64,000 bases of DNA from SVFI01 sp045546735 (GCA_045546735.1 JAZQDJ010000105.1:1-64000); one strand, 5' to 3'. Positions 16,287 through 24,930 are shown, counted from the first letter of the stretch. Notes: a model not told the origin generated them from the letters alone. Program-made: numbers and translations.

Positions 16287-17624
16287 CTATTCTTCTGACA
16301 CAAACATCTTCTCCGGCGGCTTCACAAAGTAAGCCACGATTAACGGAATAATCATAACAACCCAGCTGATCGGTTCCGTAAGAGCCACCCCCAAATAGCC
16401 AAGTGCCGGAACAAGCAATCCCGCCGACAATACTTTTATTACCATTTCCAACAAACTGGATACAAGCGGAATCACTTTTCTACCCATTCCCTGCAGAGTG
16501 CACCGCATAACAAAAAGCGGTCCGAGCACATAAAACAGCCAGACGCTCACCTTCAAATACATTACCGACGGCTCCACAATTGCAGGATTTTCCGTTGCCG
16601 TCACCCAGATTAGCAGCGGCTCACCAAACAGATAACAAAAGCCGATTAAAAGCGTCGTAAATCCTGTCACAATAAGATTTGCATGGCGTACACCCCGTCG
16701 TACACGCTTTGGCTCTCCTGCTCCCATGTTCTGACTGGCATAAGTTGTCATTGCAATACCAACGGTATAAAGAATAACTGTCATGACATCAAATACACGT
16801 CTCGAAGCCGTATGTGCCGCCACAATATCTGTTCCGAGTTCGTTAATTGCTCCCTGCAATGCAATCGTTCCGATATTTACAATACAGCCCATCAAAGCCA
16901 TTGAAATACCGGTGGTAAACAAATTACGGTAGCGTTTTTTTTCGAATTTCCAATCATTTTTCTTCGGCAATATTTCTCTGAATTTCCAAAGAATAATCCC
17001 CAGACACAACAGTCCCGCCAGCGCCTGTGCAATTACCGTTGCATAAGCTGCACCTGCAATTCCCATTTTAAAATTACGCACGAATAAAATATCCAACACA
17101 ATATTGGTCACCACAGCAACAATCAGACAATATAACGGATTTTTGCTGTCACCAACCGCACGGAGCGTGTTAGCGCAAAAATTGTAAAGCGATGAAGTTG
17201 CCATTCCCGCAATAATAATTTTCACATAAACTGTCGCAGCTTCCATAATTTCTGACGGTGTCTGTAAAAGTTCCAAAAGCGGGACAATAAACACAAGCCC
17301 GGCTATTGTCATAATCACTGTCGCAAGAACTGTATAAACAATTGATCCCGCCACATTCTTGCGAAGTCCGTCCATATCTTTTGCACCGAAGCTGTTAGCA
17401 ATGAGTATCGAAAATCCCTGCGTCAAACCATTGACAAAGAAAATCATCGTATTAAATACAACCGCCGTCGCACCGACTGCTGCCAACGCATCCGTACCGA
17501 CATAGGTACTGACAATCTTGCTGTCTGCCATATTATAAAACTGCTGAAATATGTATCCGAACATGAGCGGAATAGCAAACATCATTATGACCTTTGCCGG
17601 ATAGCCCTTTGTTAAATCCTTCAT
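16287..17624 (-). CDS. MATE family efflux transporter
   Basis: A 445-residue, 12-helix multidrug and toxin extrusion transporter. It starts MKDLTKGYPAKVIMMFAIPLMFGYIFQQFYNMADSKIV, the standard MATE beginning, and has the second-half counterpart TGISMALMGCIVNIGTIALQGAINELGTDIVAAHTAS. It exports cationic drugs or metabolites using a sodium or proton gradient; the substrate is unknown. AAGGGA precedes the ATG. It has its own promoter at 17667-17695 and a 41-base inverted repeat upstream of that. Confidence 0.9.
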   Translation of the reverse strand: MKDLTKGYPAKVIMMFAIPLMFGYIFQQFYNMADSKIVSTYVGTDALAAVGATAVVFNTMIFFVNGLTQGFSILIANSFGAKDMDGLRKNVAGSIVYTVLATVIMTIAGLVFIVPLLELLQTPSEIMEAATVYVKIIIAGMATSSLYNFCANTLRAVGDSKNPLYCLIVAVVTNIVLDILFVRNFKMGIAGAAYATVIAQALAGLLCLGIILWKFREILPKKNDWKFEKKRYRNLFTTGISMALMGCIVNIGTIALQGAINELGTDIVAAHTASRRVFDVMTVILYTVGIAMTTYASQNMGAGEPKRVRRGVRHANLIVTGFTTLLIGFCYLFGEPLLIWVTATENPAIVEPSVMYLKVSVWLFYVLGPLFVMRCTLQGMGRKVIPLVSSLLEMVIKVLSAGLLVPALGYLGVALTEPISWVVMIIPLIVAYFVKPPEKMFVSEE

Positions 17625-17666
17625 CGTTTTTCCCTTTTCTTTCTATTGTCATTTTTACCATTGCAC

Positions 17667-17695
17667 ACTATATCATAGCATGGTCGTTTTTTCAA
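17667..17695 (-). promoter_or_regulatory. Promoter of the MATE gene
   Basis: TTGAAA (17695-17690), 17 bases, TATAGT (17672-17667) on the minus strand, about 45 bases ahead of the ATG. Confidence 0.65.
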
Positions 17696-17710
17696 TGATG
17701 TATTGTCACT

Positions 17711-17751
17711 TTGGCCCACCTAAACATGAAAATAGTCAGCTAGTGGGCCAA
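17711..17751. repeat. Inverted repeat upstream of the MATE promoter
   Basis: Perfect 9-base arms TTGGCCCAC (17711-17719) and GTGGGCCAA (17743-17751) enclose 23 bases. The element ends 16 bases upstream of the MATE -35. It may be an activator or repressor site, or part of a small intergenic repeat. No T-tract follows, so it is not a terminator. Confidence 0.6.
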
Positions 17752-17778
17752 GTTACCGTTTAAACATTCCGGCCAAAC

Positions 17779-17805
17779 AAAAAGGGACCTGCTCAGATCC
17801 CTTTT
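17779..17805 (-). terminator. Terminator after the nitroreductase gene
   Basis: Minus-strand stem AAAAGGGA / TCCCTTTTT around a loop with an inner CTG/CAG pairing, ending in a T run. Confidence 0.7.
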
Positions 17806-17808
17806 CAC

Positions 17809-18567
17809 TCATTTCATCTTATATTTTGCCACAAGCACCTGCTCACAATCATTCGGTGCGTTATCCGCAAACAACTCTCTGTCAAACTCCATACCGTAAT
17901 GCACAAAACACACTTCCAAAAACAACAGGTAAATACCGATATCAATCCGATTGTAATAAGCCACCTTATCCGCCGGCATAATTCCGCGTTTCCCCGGCTT
18001 CTTATAGCGGTAAACCCAAAACTCTCCCTCTGACTTTTCTACCTTCCAAGGCTGTGTGTTGCATGCACTCGGTGCAAACCTGGCAATGTTACCAATCTCT
18101 TGACAGTCATCACATTGCCATGTCTCTTCCAAAGGTTTTCTCTTACTCTTAAACATATCCTTGCGAAACTTCTCCGCAGGCATCTTTGCAATCGCAATCA
18201 TAATGACAAAATCAAGTCCGTCATACTGCGGTTCTGATACTTTTCCGATGCCGAACCACAGCGCCCCGATATCCTGCGATGCCAGATACAAATCAAGCTG
18301 CTGCCCGATATATCCGATATTTGGAAGATATCCGTCCTTTTTCTCGCTATATAGCAGGATGCAATATTCCTGCCCTCGCTTGCAGGTCGTCTCTTTGGAC
18401 GGTACAATGCGCATTGCAGTTTTTATATCTGCATCCAGCGGCTGCGCGCTCCTAAAAAACGCCTCGATTGCGTCAAGTTCGTCCTGCGTAATACGTCCGA
18501 TGTCCTTGAACATGTGAAATGACTTTCTTTTAAAAATCATCTCGTAAAACATCTCGTTATTCTTCAT
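17809..18567 (-). CDS. Nitroreductase family protein
   Basis: A 252-residue flavoprotein of the putative nitroreductase (TM1586-type) family. The N terminus MIFKRKSFHMFKDIGRIT is the FMN-phosphate-binding region, and FAPSACNTQPWKVE is the second conserved flavin-binding motif, which in classical nitroreductases stands nearer the N terminus; the order here fits a fused double-nitroreductase fold. The start at 18567 is set by AAGGAG; the frame extends to 18603 without support. It follows the TipAS-type MerR gene by 74 bases and may be its target. The native substrate is unknown. Confidence 0.8.
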   Translation of the reverse strand: MKNNEMFYEMIFKRKSFHMFKDIGRITQDELDAIEAFFRSAQPLDADIKTAMRIVPSKETTCKRGQEYCILLYSEKKDGYLPNIGYIGQQLDLYLASQDIGALWFGIGKVSEPQYDGLDFVIMIAIAKMPAEKFRKDMFKSKRKPLEETWQCDDCQEIGNIARFAPSACNTQPWKVEKSEGEFWVYRYKKPGKRGIMPADKVAYYNRIDIGIYLLFLEVCFVHYGMEFDRELFADNAPNDCEQVLVAKYKMK

Positions 18568-18641
18568 GTTTTCTCCTTTTTTCATCGTTTTTAGGATATC
18601 CATGAATTAAGCGTAAGTTAATTTAAAATATTATTCAAGTA

Positions 18642-19367
18642 TTATTTACAATAAATTTCAATCGCTTCGGAAACAAACGCTGCGGTCCCTTTTCCGCCGG
18701 CTTTGTCGATGTTTTCCGTCATGCTTCCTCCTGCGGCATACATCTTTCCGAGTCCTGACAAAATTTCATCCGTGCATGTGTAAAAATGCTCAGTAATATA
18801 GTCCTGCAATTTCTTTACCTGCGCCTGCACTGTCTCGTCTCCCGGCCCCGCCTGAAGTAACTGCCCGAACTCCTTAAAAATCTCCATCATTTCGATGCCC
18901 AGACCGTTTTTCTGCTCTTTGCTTAAGCCTTCGGTTTTCTTTTCATACTCTTTGTATGCGTCCGTATCGCCCCAGCTTGCCTTCGCCTGCGTCGCGTACT
19001 CATCCATCTTCTTTGTATCAAATGCCGAAAAATCCATATCTTTCACTCCCATCAAATGTACTCCGCGAGCATAAATAATCAGGTTTTCAATATGTTCTTT
19101 TTTCAGTGTCAAAAGCTCTATTTGCTGCTCTAATGCCTTGTTTCGGTCAAAATTCGGATTATCCACAATCTCCTTGATTTCTTTCAGCGGAAACTCAAGT
19201 TCCCGAAACAACATAATGTGCTGCAACTTCTCCAGCGCCATATCGTCATACAGCCTGTAGCCCGCATCCGTCACCTCCGTCGGATGCAAAAGCCCGATCT
19301 CATCATAATAGTGCAGAGTGCGTATACTCACTCCGGTCAGTCTGCTCACTTCGTTCACTGTCTTCAT
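18642..19367 (-). CDS. MerR family regulator with TipAS ligand domain
   Basis: A 241-residue activator. Residues 1-70 are a MerR DNA-binding domain (TVNEVSRLTGVSIRTLHYYDEIGLLHPTEVTDAGYRLY), followed by a long coiled coil and a C-terminal all-alpha TipAS domain (about residues 115-240), the antibiotic-binding fold of TipA, Mta and related drug-sensing regulators. GGAGG precedes the ATG at 19367. The promoter has the 19-base spacer typical of MerR activators. Expected role: sense a thiopeptide or other bulky hydrophobic compound and activate itself and the nitroreductase. Confidence 0.88.
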   Translation of the reverse strand: MKTVNEVSRLTGVSIRTLHYYDEIGLLHPTEVTDAGYRLYDDMALEKLQHIMLFRELEFPLKEIKEIVDNPNFDRNKALEQQIELLTLKKEHIENLIIYARGVHLMGVKDMDFSAFDTKKMDEYATQAKASWGDTDAYKEYEKKTEGLSKEQKNGLGIEMMEIFKEFGQLLQAGPGDETVQAQVKKLQDYITEHFYTCTDEILSGLGKMYAAGGSMTENIDKAGGKGTAAFVSEAIEIYCK

Positions 19368-19392
19368 ATCGATGACCTCCTCGCGTAAGTAT

Positions 19393-19423
19393 AGCATAAA
19401 CTATGACGTAACGTGAAGGTCAA
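19393..19423 (-). promoter_or_regulatory. MerR-type promoter with 19-base spacer
   Basis: TTGACC (19423-19418), 19 bases, TATGCT (19398-19393) on the minus strand. The spacer contains CACGTTACGTCATAG with an ACGT-TA-CGT core, resembling TipA/Mta-type operators. The elongated spacer implies activation by the adjacent MerR protein. Confidence 0.75.
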
Positions 19424-19427
19424 GGGG

Positions 19428-20507
19428 TTATTTTGTTTTTTTCAGATATACTTTAACAGGCTCATAAATTATTTCTGCTGAAATGTCATGTGGCTGCACC
19501 AACAAAACATCCGGCATGTCCATATCTACATAATATTCTGTCCATGATATAGAATTCTCTCTTGTGCTGATTTCTGTCAGCTTACTGCTTCCTCCCGTTG
19601 CACCTCCGGGATTTCCTTCCAGCCGTTTACCATTTTTATCCAACATCCAGATATACGTACTGAATTTAATTTTATCACTCTGTGGTATGTCCTCTGCCAA
19701 ATGATAATATGTGGTACACTTAATTCCGAGTTCTGTCTTTACCGCAACCACCTGATCAATCATGATATTCGAATCTTCTACTTCCGTTACTACCTCCGGC
19801 AAAAACACATAAGTTGTCGCATTGCTTTTATCACTCATCGCAAATTTTATTTCTTTCGATATCCATTCGTTATTTGTACTTTCACCCCAGACATCAAGAT
19901 GACACAAAAACTCCTTCTTTTCTCCATTCATCGGATAATCGTAGGAAAGGACATACTGACAAGTCCCATCTTCCGCCGTCGTCCCGCCGCAACTTGCCGT
20001 GGCAACGCCTTTGATCCATGCATTTGCATACAGAATTTGTTTTTCGCTTTTATTTTTCGTTTCCTCCTCTCCGGGTTCCATAATCACATAATTCTCTTTT
20101 ACAGGAGTCAGAACCACTTCCACAATACACTGTCCGCTGTCACAAAGAGTTTCCGTGATTTTTGCACTTACCAAATCATCAAACTCACATTCTGTCATTG
20201 CAACGCTTTGCTCCACATCTGTTTCTACAAGCTCCATCTCACCCGCAGACATCTCCCGATTCCATGTCTTTTCCCAATGCTGGGCAATTCCCCATTTTTT
20301 TATTCCTGCATAAATGGTCGTAGAAGCCGCAATAACCACAAATACCAGCATCGCCGCCTTAAACAAAAACTGTTTCGCGTGGTTAATCTTATATTCCTGA
20401 CCCTCTTCCGGCAATTGCTCCAAAGTATCTTTCAAAGTTCTCTTCATCTTTTCCGGAACTTCTGTTTCTTTATCCATTTTCTGCATCATTTCATCAAACT
20501 TACTCAT
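19428..20507 (-). CDS. DUF4179 protein, probable anti-sigma factor
   Basis: A 359-residue single-pass membrane protein. Residues ~1-40 are cytoplasmic (MSKFDEMMQKMDKETEVPEKMKRTLKDTLEQLPEEG), a hydrophobic helix occupies ~48-66, and the rest is a secreted beta-rich DUF4179-type domain. It begins two bases after the sigma-factor gene, sharing the AAGGAGGAAGGG ribosome site, so it is very likely the membrane anti-sigma factor that holds that sigma until an external signal is sensed. Confidence 0.8.
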   Translation of the reverse strand: MSKFDEMMQKMDKETEVPEKMKRTLKDTLEQLPEEGQEYKINHAKQFLFKAAMLVFVVIAASTTIYAGIKKWGIAQHWEKTWNREMSAGEMELVETDVEQSVAMTECEFDDLVSAKITETLCDSGQCIVEVVLTPVKENYVIMEPGEEETKNKSEKQILYANAWIKGVATASCGGTTAEDGTCQYVLSYDYPMNGEKKEFLCHLDVWGESTNNEWISKEIKFAMSDKSNATTYVFLPEVVTEVEDSNIMIDQVVAVKTELGIKCTTYYHLAEDIPQSDKIKFSTYIWMLDKNGKRLEGNPGGATGGSSKLTEISTRENSISWTEYYVDMDMPDVLLVQPHDISAEIIYEPVKVYLKKTK

Positions 20508-20509
20508 AT

Positions 20510-21013
20510 TTACCCTTCCTCCTTGTATAATTCTTCTACCTTATTTCGCGCCTGCACCAGGTACTTTTTCACACTGCTTTCACTCGTTTTCATAATTTCA
20601 GCAATTTCCCGCACCTTATATCCCTGTGTGTAATAAAGGATGACAACGAGTCTATGTTTTTCATCCAAGGCACTTAGAAACATCTCCCATTCCGCATTGC
20701 GATATCCGTAATCCTCTGTTCCGTGTTCCTGTATTTTTTCATCTTCACAGACCGTTTTCCGTTCCCGTAAAATCGAATTACACTCGTTAATCAAAATACG
20801 GATCATCCATGTTTTGAAATATCTGTTTTTTTTCAGTTGTCCTATCTTCTGCCAGCAAATCAGTGCCGTTTCCTGCAACGCATCCTCCACATCCTCATCC
20901 GCCTTTAGTATCGCCTTGGCAACCTTATACATATCCGTAAGGTTTTGTTCAAAAAGGAAGGAAAATGCTTGCTTGTCCTTTTTTTTTGCCTTGTTTATCA
21001 ATTCGCTATTCAT
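20510..21013 (-). CDS. ECF RNA polymerase sigma factor
   Basis: A 167-residue group-4 sigma factor. Region 2 runs about residues 8-75 (FSFLFEQNLTDMYKVAKAILKADEDVEDALQETALICWQKIGQL) and region 4 about 105-160 (LDEKHRLVVILYYTQGYKVREIAEIMKTSESSVKKYLVQAR). The ATG at 21013 has AGGAGG at six bases. It is paired with the DUF4179 membrane protein. A GGTTAC at 21088-21093 (GTAACC on the minus strand) with an ATCTAA 17 bases on could be an ECF-type autoregulated promoter, but the match is weak. Confidence 0.9.
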   Translation of the reverse strand: MNSELINKAKKKDKQAFSFLFEQNLTDMYKVAKAILKADEDVEDALQETALICWQKIGQLKKNRYFKTWMIRILINECNSILRERKTVCEDEKIQEHGTEDYGYRNAEWEMFLSALDEKHRLVVILYYTQGYKVREIAEIMKTSESSVKKYLVQARNKVEELYKEEG

Positions 21014-21103
21014 CAAAAACCTCCTGAAGACATCTTTTCCGGAAAAATTTGTCTTTACAATTCATTAGATATTTTTTCTGTTCATTTGGTTACTCAAAAA
21101 ATA

Positions 21104-21148
21104 AAAATGCTTTACAGCAGTTCTATTATAGCTGCTGTAAAGCATTTT
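21104..21148. terminator. Strong bidirectional terminator after the alpha/beta hydrolase gene
   Basis: Perfect 17-base stem from 21104-21120 (AAAATGCTTTACAGCAG) and 21132-21148 with an 11-base loop and flanking A and T tracts. It ends the hydrolase transcript coming from the right and isolates the ECF operon. Confidence 0.88.
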
Positions 21149-21156
21149 TTAATAAT

Positions 21157-22218
21157 TTATCTATTTTTCAAATATTTATCAAACACCTCAAAATGACACG
21201 CTGACAATCGCTTATACATTTCGATGCCATCCATCTTGCCCACTACTGCCGCCACCGGAATCATGAACTTTGCATCTGTAAATCCGACATGTTTCATATC
21301 TTCAAAAACCTCGCATCGCACAAACGCCTCTGTCCGGATTAAAGACCTCGTCATCGTATTATAGTTTTCCTTGCAACAGATTTGCAGAAACGGTTTCTTC
21401 ATCACCATTCCTTCATAGTCTCCGAATACACCGCCGTCGATGTTGACACCGCAGGCAAACTCTTCTTCATGCTGACATAAATAGTACGCAACTGCACCTC
21501 CGAGCGAGTGACCGGTCGCGCCGATTCCTTTTGAAAAATCAATCTGCTGTGCATAGCGTTTTTTCAGCTCCTGCACGACGCACATCGTATCTTCGCCCCA
21601 AACGGATATACGCTCTATAATATAAGCACAATATTTCTTTTGGAACACATCAAATTTCTCAAACAACTCCTCCGGCGAGCCTTTTTCTTTCAATAACTTC
21701 AGTTGCACAAACACCAATCGCAAATACCCGAAGAAACTGCCATACATATATTTATTAATATTTTTATCCATCCGTTGAAAGCTTCCGTCCTCGTACTCAT
21801 TGGCAATCTCTTCATATGCATGTCCGATGGATGCCACAATATAACCGTTGGATGCCATCTCGCAGCATAAATACGTGTTAGCCTCTGCATACGCCCCGTA
21901 CCCATGATTGTAAATCACAAGCGGAAACTTCTTACCTTCTACATGCTTTGCCCCCTCGTAGTAGTCTGCTTTCGGAAGCTCTCCTTCCGGCATTTTAAAA
22001 TGAAAAGTCTTCTGCAGAGCCTGTAATTTGCGCCTTGTAAATATATTTGCTTTTTCTAAACCTTCTACTGCAGATTTTTCCGCCGGATAATACATACGGA
22101 CATACATTTTTCTCGGACCCGTTCCCTTCCCTAACACTTCTGTCCTCTCTGCATCTGTAACTGTAAAAATTTCTGTTCCGACCGCATACGGTCCGGTTAT
22201 GTAATTTGGTAAATTCAT
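21157..22218 (-). CDS. Alpha/beta hydrolase, PAF-acetylhydrolase/dienelactone hydrolase type
   Basis: A 353-residue hydrolase without a signal peptide. VIYNHGYGAYAEANTYLCCEMASNGYIVASIGH forms the oxyanion strand, the nucleophile elbow is GATGHSLGGAVAYYLCQ (GHSLGG), the acid is likely in GVNIDGGVFGDY, and the histidine in MKHVGFTDAKF. The layout resembles platelet-activating factor acetylhydrolase-like esterases. Substrate unknown. It lies 15 bases after the TetR gene, with GGAGGAAAC upstream, and should be induced when that repressor releases the operator. Confidence 0.82.
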   Translation of the reverse strand: MNLPNYITGPYAVGTEIFTVTDAERTEVLGKGTGPRKMYVRMYYPAEKSAVEGLEKANIFTRRKLQALQKTFHFKMPEGELPKADYYEGAKHVEGKKFPLVIYNHGYGAYAEANTYLCCEMASNGYIVASIGHAYEEIANEYEDGSFQRMDKNINKYMYGSFFGYLRLVFVQLKLLKEKGSPEELFEKFDVFQKKYCAYIIERISVWGEDTMCVVQELKKRYAQQIDFSKGIGATGHSLGGAVAYYLCQHEEEFACGVNIDGGVFGDYEGMVMKKPFLQICCKENYNTMTRSLIRTEAFVRCEVFEDMKHVGFTDAKFMIPVAAVVGKMDGIEMYKRLSACHFEVFDKYLKNR

Positions 22219-22233
22219 CTTTGTTTCCTCCCT

Positions 22234-22899
22234 TTACTCCTCTGCTCCCAAAAGATAATTCACGGTTTTCGCAAGCACTCTGTGTTGAGCCCGCACATCA
22301 TACATCTGCGCAATCGGATTTTTATTGTAACAGTGATACACAATTGCACATGTCTGAATTCCTGTATAGGCTGATGATATATAAGTAATCAGCTCCTCCG
22401 GGCTGACCCTTGCCTGTAACTGTCCGGCATCTGCCTTTTTCTGATAAAACTCTGCCGTGCGCTGCATCAAATATTCTTTATTTCCGACACCGCCGGCACC
22501 TTTCAAAATCTTTTCCACACGGTTCGGTGCATTCATCGCCAGAACCGACATTTCAAAATCTACCTTCTGAATTCCCATCAGCTCTGCTTCCATGTGATCT
22601 GCCAACATATCAAAAATGCGGTATGTCACTTCTGCTGCAGGCATCGTGTCTTCTTGTGCTAAAATCTCATCCAATCTTTCTTTTATCGTCACACGTGACC
22701 GCATATCTGCAAGCATATCAGCAAATATCTCATCAATATCTTTATAAAATCTGTATATACCGCCCTGGCTTAATCCCGTCCGGTTGATGATATCCTGCAT
22801 TGTTACCGTACTGACCGTCTTTTCCAGACAAAGCTCATAGGCCGCATCCACAATCTTCTTTTTCTTATTTGCAATGTATTCTTCGGTTACTTTCGGCAT
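22234..22899 (-). CDS. TetR family regulator of the hydrolase operon
   Basis: A 221-residue TetR-type repressor (KKIVDAAYELCLEKTVSTVTMQDIINRTGLSQGGIYRFYKDIDEIFADML). The C-terminal domain is of unknown ligand specificity. The ATG at 22899 follows AAAGGAAA. Two identical-class palindromes flank its promoter, and it is co-transcribed with the alpha/beta hydrolase gene. Confidence 0.9.
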   Translation of the reverse strand: MPKVTEEYIANKKKKIVDAAYELCLEKTVSTVTMQDIINRTGLSQGGIYRFYKDIDEIFADMLADMRSRVTIKERLDEILAQEDTMPAAEVTYRIFDMLADHMEAELMGIQKVDFEMSVLAMNAPNRVEKILKGAGGVGNKEYLMQRTAEFYQKKADAGQLQARVSPEELITYISSAYTGIQTCAIVYHCYNKNPIAQMYDVRAQHRVLAKTVNYLLGAEE

Positions 22900-22921
22900 A
22901 AGCAATTTCCTTTCATTTTTT

Positions 22922-23001
22922 AAATGAATAATGTTTCATTTTTATTTAGCATAATGTGATTTTCTCATTCTGTCAAGCACAAAATGAATATTGTTTCATT
23001 T
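22922..23001 (-). promoter_or_regulatory. Promoter flanked by two TetR operator copies
   Basis: TTGACA (22976-22971), 17 bases, TATGCT (22953-22948) on the minus strand. AAATGAATAATGTTTCATTT (22922-22941) covers the start point and AAATGAATATTGTTTCATTT (22982-23001) sits just upstream of the -35; the starts are 60 bases apart. Arms AAATGAA/TTCATTT are perfect in both. The layout allows a repression loop or cooperative binding of the adjacent TetR. Confidence 0.85.
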
Positions 23002-23010
23002 TTCTCACTC

Positions 23011-23192
23011 GCTATTCGCCGACCTTCTGAGCTCTTTCCCCTCTCCTGTGGGCAACTTTTGCCATTTTTCTCTCTTTTCTTGCCCACTATCCACCGACTT
23101 TCTTAAACCTTTTCCCCCGCGCGTGGGCATCTTTTGCCATTTTTCTTCCTTTTCTTGCCCACTGTCCGCCGGCCTTCTTGTACCTTCCCCCC
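23011..23192. repeat. 75-base imperfect tandem repeat with GTGGGCA hairpins
   Basis: Two copies of an inverted repeat, GTGGGCA...TGCCCAC (23048-23087 and 23123-23162), 40 bases each, are spaced by exactly 75 bases. They alternate with three copies of a C-rich unit starting near 23011, 23088 and 23163 (CCGACTTTCTT or similar, then a run of C). On the minus strand each hairpin begins GTGGGCAAGAAA, a word that recurs at 54903. No coding potential is seen in this 270-base gap between the TetR operator and the 23228 terminator. Confidence 0.75.
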
Positions 23193-23227
23193 TGCACCAT
23201 TATCCAAACGTCCCAAATCAACACACC

Positions 23228-23257
23228 AAAAAGGCGGAAGCCATTTGCTTCCGCCCT
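23228..23257 (-). terminator. Terminator after the ECF/anti-sigma pair at 23.3-25.5 kb
   Basis: Minus-strand hairpin GGCGGAAGC / GCTTCCGCC with a 5-base loop (23247-23255 and 23033+200 equivalents at 23233-23241), followed by TTTTT. Confidence 0.85.
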
Positions 23258-23271
23258 TCTCAACTTCTGTT

Positions 23272-24930
23272 TTATTTCAAAATTCTTACTATCATATAGT
23301 ATCTTTCCGCATCCAGCTCAAGTTCTACACTCTTTACGCCTGCTTCCAAATCAAACTGATAATTCTGATCAAGAATCTCGATATTACCCTGTTCTGCGAT
23401 ATTGGCAACCTGCTTTGTAAAGGTCATATTCGTTCCCATATTGATTGCATTCTCGTATCCGTAGCAGTCGAAGAAATCCGGTTCCGGACATGTGATTTCA
23501 TGCATTCCCAGCTTCAGATATTCATATTCAACACGGATGCTTCCGCCCGCCGGGATTGTCACCTCATTTTTTACAAGGAACAGCGTTGTTCCGGTATAAG
23601 CATAATATACCATGTCCGAGAGACTGTTTGAGAAGTAAGCGGACATATCATCATACTCTCCGCCCTGTGCATTTCTTGCAACCACATCGCTTACAATCTG
23701 AGCAGCAAATCCTTTCCAAAGCTGCTGCTCCTGCTTGCTGAGCTCTCTTTCCTCTCCCCACTGCTCTGCCACACGGTTACTTATCATAACCTCGTCAAAG
23801 ACTTGCCCGAAAGTAACTTCTTTCTTCGTCATACTTGCAGAAACATCATCCACTTCATACTGCTCGAAGAACTCCATGTAGGAATATCCCTGCTCCGAAT
23901 AATCTTCCGGCTCTTTTCCGTCCAGGAAAATAATCTTCGGAGTATCTCCATTCATGACATCTTCCACATAAAATCCGACATACAGATATCCTTCATAATA
24001 TGTGACACCGCCGACATCCTGGAAATAAATGTTTTTATAATCATCTGCCTTAAACTTCACAGCATAAGCACCGTACTCTGTCGGATCGCCTACGCACTTC
24101 ACATCGGAAAACTCATAGACAAGAACCTTCTTATTCCACAACTCCTCATCTACACTCTTTACGTCCGCATGGGAAGCTACATCGCCGATGATGCAGTCCA
24201 TCTCATCTGTTGAATGGGCAAAGGACAAAAGCTGTTCATTTCCGAAACTGTCTTTTCCGTAATAAGCCCCCGTCTGTATATCTGCAGAAACCGTTTCTCC
24301 ATTCACTGTCACTTCCGGTTTAGAACCGTTATTCATCTCATAAATCGTTCCCTGGTACGGATACAGAAGTGTCACCGTCTGATCCTCGTCAGAGGAATTC
24401 GTAAATTCGTAACTGTCACGAATTGCAACAAATCCATCCGACTCCTTTGTTACATTAGAAAAATCATATGTCATATCACGCTGCGCTGTTACAAAGCCGT
24501 TCTCCTGCGCTAACGTTACCGGCATCAGAGGTCCCGGATTAAATTCCACGAACGACTCGTACGAAGCTAATCCCCGATTATATTCAATATCACCCTCCGT
24601 CAGGTCATCCGGTCCGTAGCCGCCGTCACTGATTAAAGGTCCGTCATACGGAACATCCGGATCCTCAAGACCGGTTCCAAGTTCATCGGAAGGTCCCCCC
24701 GGAACACCGTGACTGCCCGGATCTGTCTGCTCTGTTCCCGGTTGCACCGGCTTAAGAACTCCTGTCTGCTTCATCATAACCGCTGCGCCGAACAACACAA
24801 GCAGGCAGGCAGCTGTGGCTAACACCGTCCGAAACATTGCTTTATTTTTTCTTTTCATTCTTTTTCCGCTCTTTGCAATCAACGCATCATCAATCTCGCC
24901 GATTGCCTGAAATAATTCTTCTTTTCTCAT
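23272..24930 (-). CDS. Membrane-anchored anti-sigma-like sensor protein
   Basis: A 552-residue single-pass protein. The N-terminal ~30 residues (MRKEELFQAIGEIDDALI) are cytoplasmic, a hydrophobic helix spans ~33-52, and the ~480-residue extracellular part starts with a P/G/D-rich linker and has no enzyme motif that I recognise. It starts inside the sigma-factor stop (TAATG), so it is coupled to it and is presumably its anti-sigma factor. It is much larger than typical anti-sigma factors, which suggests a folded external sensing domain. A strong terminator follows. Confidence 0.75.
   Translation of the reverse strand: MRKEELFQAIGEIDDALIAKSGKRMKRKNKAMFRTVLATAACLLVLFGAAVMMKQTGVLKPVQPGTEQTDPGSHGVPGGPSDELGTGLEDPDVPYDGPLISDGGYGPDDLTEGDIEYNRGLASYESFVEFNPGPLMPVTLAQENGFVTAQRDMTYDFSNVTKESDGFVAIRDSYEFTNSSDEDQTVTLLYPYQGTIYEMNNGSKPEVTVNGETVSADIQTGAYYGKDSFGNEQLLSFAHSTDEMDCIIGDVASHADVKSVDEELWNKKVLVYEFSDVKCVGDPTEYGAYAVKFKADDYKNIYFQDVGGVTYYEGYLYVGFYVEDVMNGDTPKIIFLDGKEPEDYSEQGYSYMEFFEQYEVDDVSASMTKKEVTFGQVFDEVMISNRVAEQWGEERELSKQEQQLWKGFAAQIVSDVVARNAQGGEYDDMSAYFSNSLSDMVYYAYTGTTLFLVKNEVTIPAGGSIRVEYEYLKLGMHEITCPEPDFFDCYGYENAINMGTNMTFTKQVANIAEQGNIEILDQNYQFDLEAGVKSVELELDAERYYMIVRILK

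Noticed and set aside
17711..17751. Intrinsic terminator
   Set aside because: The 23-base loop and absence of a T-tract on either strand argue against it.
19701..20633. Plus-strand 310-codon open frame
   Set aside because: It is antisense to the DUF4179 and sigma genes, rich in Cys, His and Arg as expected from reverse reading, and has no ribosome site.
23011..23192. CRISPR array
   Set aside because: There are only two 40-base repeats, the intervening units are themselves similar to each other rather than unique, and no cas genes occur in the window.
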